DNA of 64,000 nucleotides. Origin: Timema cristinae. Lineage: Eukaryota > Arthropoda > Insecta > Phasmatodea > Timematidae. The stretch covers positions 50,051,363 through 50,115,362 of the forward strand of contig JBCFYV010003508.1 of NCBI GenBank assembly GCA_039000515.1. The letters are read 5' to 3'. This document shows, in pieces, positions 56,461 to 64,000 of the stretch (its first letter is position 1; each line of letters begins with the position of its first letter). Both the position numbers and the translations under genes were made by a program. A model generated the notes under the pieces. The model had not been told where the DNA came from and did no database searches. It saw only the letters and a program-made list of their open reading frames with translations.

Positions 56461-57805
56461 GACAAGGCAACGGGTGGAAGTGGCCTAATGATGACCTAGG
56501 CCTACAACTTGTCAACATTGCAAGCTACTATTGTTAGCCTATGTTGACTTCGTCTCGCCATATATATTCTAAGGGCAACTTGAAACGTTCTTGAATACGG
56601 GTCCCTACGTTGTGCGCCAATTATGTTGTTCTGATATTTTACTGCCGCGATGGACGCCAATTGAAGAATTATAATTAATAAACACTTATTATTTTGACAT
56701 GTTTTTTTATTTCTGAATCTGTTTATTTAATGAGAAAATAGATCATGTCGTTGAATTATATACGCGGCCTATTGTATGAGCGCGGACCGGTGTTGCTGGA
56801 CCCCAAGTGAATTCTGTCAGTTCTGGACACCAACTAACTTTACGTTGCACCATTCTTCGTATATATCCCTTGCTCATGGAAGCTTCGAGAAGGTTTAGTT
56901 TAGAAAAACAAAATACAAGACAAAAACATCTCGGTCTTACTAGAAGCTTCGAGAGCCGGAAAATGACTCAAGTTACATTTAAAAATCTCTCTTTGAACCT
57001 TCGAGAAGAGGAAGTTATTATTTGAAATATTATATGGTCAAAATGACTTGACTAATGTCACGTGCGTGACGTCACTGATCAGTGGCTTTTGCCTTCTTAG
57101 AAGAAGAAGTGCTTTAAGCGCCATTTAATATACTACATAATTTAAATGAAATAAGATATGTGTATAAAATTAAGATATTATTGTCAATGCTTTCACATAC
57201 TTTTAAGGGGCAAATCAATTACATTACAAACTCTTAGTCAAACAATTTTATTAAACTTTCAACCATTAGAAATTAAAATCAGGCTGGTAATTTTGTACAC
57301 CTAATAAATCACTTTTAATATTTTTACTAAGCTATTACCTATATACTCATCACTTCAATATTTGGTTAAATATTAGGCCTACTTGTTTATACTTATTTCA
57401 ATTTCAAAATATTTCGTCGAAATAAATTATAAAATGTATTTAGTCTCGTAATTTTGGTCTACCCTAAACACACTTTCCCTAAATTGTATTCCAATTTCAC
57501 CCTATTTAGTCATTATTATTGTTATTCATTTTGTCAAATATAGGCCTGTGCTACGCTTGGTTTACTCAACTGTTTGGGAAAACAATTCATTTTGTCATCA
57601 GGGACATTTTATACAAAAATGATACAAATTAATAATTTAAAATTATTTGGCATACTTTAGACCGATTTTTCAAAAATTGAGTTCAAATCTCAGCCCTTTT
57701 TTTCACACATTAGCATATTTATAAAGTTTGAGCATTTAAAAAAAAAATGAAAGTGGTAGTTTAATGTTTTGAGTTATCTTTAAAGCGCCAAACAATGGTT
57801 GTTCT
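56461..57805. other. AT-rich; CRE-like site near 57067
   Basis: gtgcgtgacgtcactg contains a consensus CRE. A short open frame at 56807-57025 is unrecognised. Confidence 0.4.
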
Positions 57806-57975
57806 CAGGAGCGCGACGTGTTACCAGGATAAGCAGAGCTTGTTTAACCTATCTTTGTGAATTGTTCTCATCACTCATTGGTCAGATATCAATGAACATG
57901 TGTGTTTGGTCAAATGGGGACAGATACAGTATTAACAAGCTCTGCTTATCCTGGCAACAATGCGCGTTCTTCGAC
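57806..57975. mobile_element. Short MITE with long inverted ends
   Basis: gttaccaggataagcagagc-ttgtt (about 57820-57844) is inverted as aacaagctctgcttatcctg-gcaac (about 57934-57958). Weaker symmetry (gcgcg) extends outward. The interior carries ttggtcaaatgggga, as in the fragment at 3115-3266. Confidence 0.7.
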
Positions 57976-58137
57976 CTATCTACGCCTAAATGTTGACACA
58001 CACGTAGTTCGCGGAGGAAATATCTAATTAAGTAATCATGTTCTGTAGTTGACCATATTGAACAATTTTCAAAATCAGAGCGAAAATTATAACTAGTTTT
58101 AAAGAATTATATTTTAATATTTATTTTAAATTTTTAA

Positions 58138-58256
58138 AGTGTCTTACTACCCGTTCGGGTTATACGCTTAGGTACTAATTACACTAATGGTTTTAGGGAT
58201 TAAGAAGGTTATATTTATAGGAAGTAATCCCGCATTCGCATGGAAGAAGAGTGGAA
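58138..58256 (-). mobile_element. S1 SINE, tail and body
   Basis: Tail hairpin acccgttcgggt, then ttagggattaagaaggttat and ggaagtaatcccgcattcgc. The copy ends at a C homopolymer (58257-58270), so the tRNA-like head is missing. Confidence 0.75.
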
Positions 58257-58270
58257 CCCCCCCCCCCCCC

Positions 58271-59008
58271 GGAATTATAACCCTCTATTTTGTCTCTAGT
58301 TTCCCAATTAAGGACAAACAACTAAATATACACACCTCGTTGGGGCGCAGTCTAAGTTATAGAAAATAAGGACAGAGAAAGTTCTGAGCCTAAGATAAGT
58401 TATTTAAATGTATTTGGTAAAAACTCGTGGGTTTTCAAATATAATCAAGTCGTGGTCTGATTTACAAGCCTACTAATAATTATAGTCCATATTACTTATT
58501 ACATGCAAGTTATTCAAATAATAACATTTGTCTCACATTTAAGAAGTCAAAGAGGTTACTATTTGTATATTCATACGCCATGAAACTGTCTCCTTTGATA
58601 CCTAGTTGTGATTAACAAAAGTGAGTTTAGTTATATTTTTATATCGTTAGAATATTTGAAAGGATATTAATCTTGTGCCTTAAAATGTTTTAAAATGCAA
58701 CTCTGGTAGAAAATTTGATACAAAAAGCTCCTTTTTAAAATAAAATCGTTTCATTGTGGTCAAAGTTGATAACATTTGAAATATGAACTGTGTAGAATGC
58801 GAGCCTGACGAGAAGTCCCTGATTGGTCTAATGTGTCAGACGTGGCCACGCCCTGGAGGTTCGTCAACAGCCAATGACAGGGCTCTCTTTACCCGACGCT
58901 GGCACATCGAGATAGGTCAGAACATTAGGGTAGGGCTCAGTGCAAGAGTGGCTTTAGTAGCGACATATCAGACATGAATTAAGTGGAAAAAATAACAAGT
59001 AATTTTAG
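58271..59008. other. AT-rich, then a CCAAT/GC-box patch at 58815-58900
   Basis: gattggtctaatg, gtggccacgccc and cagccaatgacag lie within about 70 bases, a promoter-like composition. The open frame at 58783-58977 is unrecognised. Confidence 0.35.
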
Positions 59009-59345
59009 ATATAACAGTTCCAGAACCTGTGAGGCACGAGGAGTTGTCTCAGATATAACAGTTCCTGAACCTGTGAGGCACGAGGAGTTGTCTCAGATAT
59101 AACAGTTCCTGAACCTGTGAGGCACGAGGGGTTGTCTCAGATATAACAGTTCCTGAACCTGTGAGGCACAGGGTTGTCTCAAATATAACAGTTCCTGAAC
59201 CTGTGTGGCACAGGAGTTGTCTCAATATAACAGTTCCTGAACCTGTGAGGCACGAGAGTTGTCTCAGATATAACAGTTCCTGAACCTGTGAGGCACGAGA
59301 GTTGCTCAGATATAACAGTTCCTGAACCTGTGAGGCACGAGAGGT
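59009..59345. repeat. 44-bp minisatellite, about 7.7 units
   Basis: The unit is agatataacagttcctgaac followed by ctgtgaggcacgaggagttg and tctc, with single-base deletions in later units. Confidence 0.93.
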
Positions 59346-59504
59346 TGCCTTCCTGTAGCTCCCTGGTGTGCTGAGGTAACTAATGGCCGACACACCTCAG
59401 TGCTCACAAAATATAAATATACATAGGGCTTATTTAACCTAAAACAACCTTGGTGACGTCACACACGGAGGCTTGGACAGGCTTTACGTTTCTAAAAATG
59501 TTAT

Positions 59505-59660
59505 TTTGGTTTGTTGAGGAAAATGGCCAGTAGGCTTTCCTGTCAGGACGCAGACTAAAATAGTCCCATGGGAAACAGTTCAAGTCAATGGTGTGAGTGT
59601 TTATATTCGTCAGCGGAAGAGTGGGCACACAAACAAGAAATGCTCGCCCAAACTGTCTAG
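59505..59660. repeat. Interspersed repeat R1, second locus
   Basis: ccagtaggctttcctgtcag, gactaaaatagtcc and gtgtttatattcgtcagcgg match R1 at 1250-1400 in order. Confidence 0.55.
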
Positions 59661-60583
59661 AATGTTCGCTCAGTTGGTTTGAACGACGAAAGAGTGCGAG
59701 CAGTTTCATGTTGAAAAATATGTTGTCTGTGAAATAACAATTTAATATAATTTCGGGTAAAGAAAGCAGTTACCTGCAGCGGTGGTTTATCAGTCTCACA
59801 CACATGTGTCAGCTGAGCTTGGGGTTTCGGCTTATAGTCCCGGTAAATTGTCGTAAGGGGGACTGATTTTTGTTTTTATTAGTATTAGGCTAGTTTGTAA
59901 GTCGTGTGTTGATATAATCACCCATTGAAACATTCTCTGGAGTTGGTGTGTTCTTCCATAGCTCCAGGAATATCCCTAGCAACTTCCTCGTCCTTAAGAC
60001 ATATTGTTGATTAAAAGATGAGGCGGGCGCCAGAGACACCACGTGCAGTGAATATAGATATAGCTCGGCCGAGCTTAGAACCAATTAGGGAGACCTGTAC
60101 TGAGGTGTCCTTACCTTTGATTGGCTGGAAGTTGACTGGTTTGTATGTTTCGTGACCACGTGCTATTTTCATGTCTCAGTAAAACATTCAAGTCATTAAA
60201 ATATCCTATAGTTGTATAAACCGAACGGGTAGTAAGACGGTGCTAAAAACTTATAATAATGTACCGGTATTATCTACATTATTGAGCTTGTACAGTAATA
60301 GTATAAACATAAACATTAATAATAAAACCTTTTATAAATTTAAAAGAAATAATCTTCATGATATATTATTGTAACTTCAAATATTTTTTGTTTTCTAGAA
60401 TATGAATATTCAATTTTACGAATATTCAATTTTACACAAACAGTTGTATATGGAAGTTAAATTTAAGATTCAGAACGAACATAATTTCTTCAATTGTAAC
60501 AAGGGCGGCAAATTATTTTGGCCAGTGCCAATATAACCCACTGTAGTAAAACTTGCCTTTATTTGACAAAGTAATCATCTCTA
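59661..60583. other. No gene; S1 tail remnant at 60217-60248
   Basis: taaaccgaacgggtagtaag followed by acggtgctaaaaac is the S1 terminus with a one-base deletion in the stem. The remainder is AT-rich. Confidence 0.5.
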
Positions 60584-60683
60584 NNNNNNNNNNNNNNNNN
60601 NNNNNNNNNNNNNNNNNNNNNNNNNNNNNNNNNNNNNNNNNNNNNNNNNNNNNNNNNNNNNNNNNNNNNNNNNNNNNNNNNNN
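60584..60683. other. Assembly gap, 100 N
   Basis: Exactly 100 Ns, another placeholder gap. The flanks share no sequence I recognise. Confidence 1.
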
Positions 60684-61090
60684 GAAATAAATTACTTCAA
60701 AGTTTAGCTTTAATAATATTAAGCGTTAGAAATATTGACCTACAAATATATTAGTTTATTATTAAAAAGGTATATTTAGAATGCATATTTATTAAAAACA
60801 ACCAAACTAGATTATTACTGCTGAAGAACTTTTAAAATCGTAACAAACTATTTAAAAATATTTTTTTTAAGATTAACAAAAAAAACTAAATCAAGAAAAA
60901 TCAAACACGATAAAAGATGTAAAATAAAATAAAATGAAGGCTACTTGCCAAAAACTCGTTCGAGAAACTGAAGATTCACTTAAAACTTCTCATTGTTCTC
61001 AATTATGCACTGAACACATTTCCTCTTGAAGATATTACAACGAACTTTATTGTACCGCAAAACGCGACCAGCACAGCTCGAGTCCAAGAC
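60684..61090. other. AT-rich, nothing recognised
   Basis: Poly-A and poly-T runs. No supported feature. Confidence 0.45.
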
Positions 61091-61440
61091 ACAAATGTCT
61101 TTCTACGCGGCGAAATCTAGTCAACTGCTTCAAGCCCCGCCCCCTGCTACCAGCTTCGACTGCGCGCGCGCGCATCGTTGATTGGCTCCCCTCACGGTCC
61201 TCACCCGTCATTGGCTACTGGAGCGACCCTTCTCTCTGGTTGGTCCGAGCACGTTTAACGATCGAGGCGTCAGTGAAGCGTCTGCGCCCAACGGATCTCC
61301 ACGTGCTGTATCAACCGGGTTGATAACTCAGGAGAGGGGATGTCTGCATTACATCATAGTATGCGCATGCGCACTAGAGACGATACTTGGAGCGTCTAAA
61401 GCTCTCATTTGGTGTAAGTTAGTTCACATCTCACAATAAC
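61091..61440. promoter_or_regulatory. Promoter-like CpG/CCAAT/NRF-1 cluster
   Basis: A sharp rise in CpG relative to the flanks. Elements seen are ccgccccctg, a (GC)n run near 61162, inverted CCAAT boxes gattggctcc (61180) and cattggctac (61209), gttggtcc, an E-box cacgtg near 61300, and the NRF-1-like palindrome tgcgcatgcgca at 61362-61373. The plus-strand open frame over it looks incidental. Direction and target gene unknown. Confidence 0.45.
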
Positions 61441-62465
61441 GGAAACATTATTTAATTTATTTTTTGCCCCTCCCGACCTATTGTTAATCAAAAAATAGGT
61501 TTTCAAACGGCTTGAATCATGTATTAGGTATGATGGTAGTTTAGAAGAAATGCACCATCAGTAAGTCAACATGTTTGTTACAGTTAAGTTGTTCTAATAA
61601 TATCGACCCACGTGTTAGATTTTATCTTTATATGTCCTTCAATAAACTACCCTTAAAATTTAGGGTTAGACATCTAATTTCAAACAAACCGGACTTTATG
61701 GAAACCCCAGATACCAAGTTTTAGGCTCTAGCCGGAGGTACAGACAGACAGCATTGCGAAACCAACTTTATCGATTTCAGAGGGCCATGAAACGTCGATA
61801 TTTATCAAAATCTCGAGTTGGAATTTGTTAACGATCACAATACTTCTTTCTCAGAGGTGTCGAGGGAAAGTAAAAGCGTTATAGAAATGGGACAGCTCTG
61901 GATTAGGTTTGAATCAGACAGGCATACCAAATTTTAAAATGTAAGCTTGGTTGATTTTTAAAATTAGCCTACACAGTTGCAGATAAATATTTTCGACAGT
62001 TAAATAAAGACGAATCTAAAATAAATCTATTCCGACGCCATGTGACGTTTAGTCAGACACCGACAGACAGACAGACAGACGCCAGACGTTGCGATGACGT
62101 CACGTATCGATTCTAAAGCTGTGGCGGCTTTGAATAATTCAATCGACATGAAGGCTACAGTCCTACCTTAACTTTTTAATATTTAAACAGAAGTACACAA
62201 GAAGATTGGCGTGAGCCGGGGACCACTTACTAGTGTCAGGTGTTCTGTCTTTCGACAGCTACGTCCAGATTGAGTCCTACAAAATATGTTATCAAGGACC
62301 TAATTTGTTCGTTCAGAGGCTGGAAATAGTTCCAGGATGATTCATTAACACAGTTATTAAGGCCTAGACATGGAGAATTATCGTGAGTGATTGAGTGAGA
62401 AAGTAAAGAAGAAATGATCCGACCGGACACTCACAGACTCTGCCATTTCGGATACGAGGAACGTT
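61441..62465. other. No gene; (CAGA)n at about 62061-62080
   Basis: gacagacagacagacagacg microsatellite. A second short gacagacag lies near 61743. A CRE-like tgacgtcacg is at 62095. No exon recognised. Confidence 0.4.
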
Positions 62466-62585
62466 TAGCAACGCGTCTTAGTACCCATTCGGGTTATACC
62501 CTTATATACTAACTATGCTAATGGGTTAAAGATGAAAAGGTTGAATCTAGAGGAAGTGTACTCACATTTGCGTGGATCTGTACAT
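62466..62585 (-). mobile_element. S1 SINE, tail and body
   Basis: cgcgtcttagtacccattcg-ggttatac (stem mismatched on one side), then ggaagtgtactcacatttgc. Head missing. Confidence 0.7.
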
Positions 62586-62777
62586 GTCGTAGGGCTATAT
62601 GTCTATTATGTTGTAGTAGTCAAATGGGTGACGATAGTGTCTGTTGAAGTATTCATATTCATTAGCAATTAACATTAGTAGTCTTACGACGAAAATTTAA
62701 AAAATACGAGGATGTTTGCGATTATCAAGTAAAAAAGTTCTTCATCTTGGCCTAAATTGTATTCATTCTGTCACTTA

Positions 62778-63437
62778 GCCCACCATTCATTCACTACTAC
62801 GAACAACACCTGCCACCATTCTCACTACTACGAACCGACATTAAGCCCACCATTCATTCAGTACTACGAACCGACACCTAGCCCACCATTCATTCAGTAC
62901 TACGAACCTTCATTAAGCCCACCATTCATTCAGTACTACGAACCTTCATTAAGCCCACCATTCATTCAGTACTACGAACCGACACCTAGCCCACCATTCA
63001 TTCACTACTACGAACTAACACCTAGCCCACCATTCATTCACTACTACGAACTGTCACCTAGTCCACCATTCATTCTGTACTACGAACTGACACCTAGCCC
63101 ACCATTCATTCAGTACTACGAACTGTCACCTAGTCCACCATTCATTCTGTACTACGAACTGTCACCTAGTCCCACATCATTCTTACTAGTACTGACACCT
63201 ACCACCATTCATTCGTACTACGAACTGTCACCTAGTCCACCATTCATTCTGTACTACGAACTGACACCTAGCCCACCATTCATTCTGTACTACGAACTGA
63301 CACCTAGTCCCACCATTCATTCTGTACTACGAACTGACACCTAGCCCACCATCATTCTGTACTACGAACTGACACCTAGCCCACCATTCATTCACACATG
63401 AACTAAATCATAACTACGAACTGACACTAGCCCACCA
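62778..63437. repeat. 36-bp minisatellite, about 18 units
   Basis: The unit is tactacgaactgacacctag followed by cccaccattcattcag, with variants ccgacacc, ccttcatt, and ctgtcacc. The 36-bp period opens a 195-codon plus frame of 12-residue YYEPTPSPPFIQ-type repeats. Indels near 63175-63215 and 63300-63350 break that frame, which argues against selection for coding. Confidence 0.95.
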
Positions 63438-64000
63438 CATAAGTTATTCTTGCACATTACACCAAACTAAATTCAAACTTCAAAATTTGAGCTAATATTT
63501 TTAATTTAGAAATATTATTAGTGCTAGGCACTGATACATAATGAACTCCGATTAAACCGCTTTCTCACCAAATGTGAGTAAATTAAGAGCAACAATGTAA
63601 AACACGTGATGTGAGCGCTAGATGTCACTGCCAGCATCTATAGTAAAACAATCACACTTCTGTTGCTAGCAGAACGGACTAATATTATATTCCTGAAAGT
63701 TGAGATCTCTGTAAATAAAGAACGCAAGTCTGAGCAAACAGTTCATTGTCTCGTGTTTATTATTTCAAACAATCCCAGCGTGTGTTCGTTAACAATGAAG
63801 AGTTTCCAACAACGCGCAGGGTTCAATGACCTCTACTCAAAATACAGTTAAAATTGCGCAACGTTCCAAACTGTATCCATATTTATTAACATAAACAAAT
63901 GAATTGGTAAAACGACTTATTCATGACGTAGAAAATAAATTCAAGTGACAAAGCTATAAATGTTTTGACCGGAAACTGTTCCTGACGGCGGGCGAAGGCT
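63438..64000. other. AT-rich, no gene recognised
   Basis: The open frame at 63663-63851 has no recognisable motif. No repeat family seen. Confidence 0.4.

Noticed and set aside
61182..61439. 85-codon open frame in the CpG-rich patch
   Set aside because: High GC lowers stop frequency, and the sequence overlaps regulatory-type motifs with no protein similarity that I recognise.

Overview
The window looks like intergenic or intronic DNA from an AT-rich, repeat-dense animal genome. I infer a non-vertebrate, possibly a mollusc, but the sequence does not let me name the species. The reasons are tRNA-derived SINEs flanked by target-site duplications, several non-autonomous DNA transposons, eleven or so unrelated minisatellites, and no bacterial gene organisation. 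I found no convincing intact protein-coding gene. Almost every long open frame here is a tandem repeat whose unit (30, 36 or 60 bp), or whose multiple (3 x 20 bp), is divisible by three, so no stop codon is ever introduced. The only protein fossils I can support are the C-terminus of a pogo/Tigger-type transposase (about 52550-52783) and a possible PIF/Harbinger-type N-terminus (53696-53977).

Layout. Bases 1-16348 (copy A) are repeated almost exactly at 20241-37424 (copy B), in the same order and orientation. Copy A stops exactly at a 100-N gap (16349-16448). The sequence after the gap (16449-20240) leads into the second copy. The simplest reading is that two overlapping contigs, probably the two haplotypes of one locus, were placed in series: a false duplication rather than a biological one. 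The main differences between the copies are tandem-array lengths; for example the 30-bp array has about 17 units in A and 39 in B.

Each copy carries, in order: a (TGA)n tract, an S2 SINE, a (TA)n tract, repeat R1, a hAT-like element joined to an S1 SINE, a 36/45-bp minisatellite, a MITE fragment, the 30-bp minisatellite, a nested S1/S1b SINE, an inverted pair of S1b SINEs, an S3 SINE, repeat R2, several S1 SINEs, and 50-bp, 20-bp, 25-bp and 47-bp minisatellites. The linker 16449-20240 holds a 38/39-bp minisatellite, R2, a full S1 SINE and a 37-bp triplicate.

The region from 37425 to 64000 occurs once. It starts with a 71-bp minisatellite and a duplicated promoter-like module with NRF-1-like and CCAAT motifs (37890-38660). 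More SINEs follow, one of them inserted into R2, then a perfect 10 x 60-bp minisatellite (48697-49296). Next come a pogo-like element with inverted ends (52061-52810), a mariner-like MITE with TA target site (54955-55124), a hAT-like element with an 8-bp target duplication (55549-56337) and a short MITE (57806-57975). The window ends with 44-bp and 36-bp minisatellites and a second promoter-like CpG/CCAAT/NRF-1 cluster (61100-61440). A second 100-N gap lies at 60584-60683.

Repeat names used here are mine. S1 is a tRNA-headed SINE ending in acccgaacgggtagtaagac plus an AT-rich tail. S1b has a different short head but the same tail. S2 and S3 have different tRNA-like heads and share another tail (aacgcacgttaaatatc). 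R1 and R2 are other short interspersed repeats of about 150 bp.
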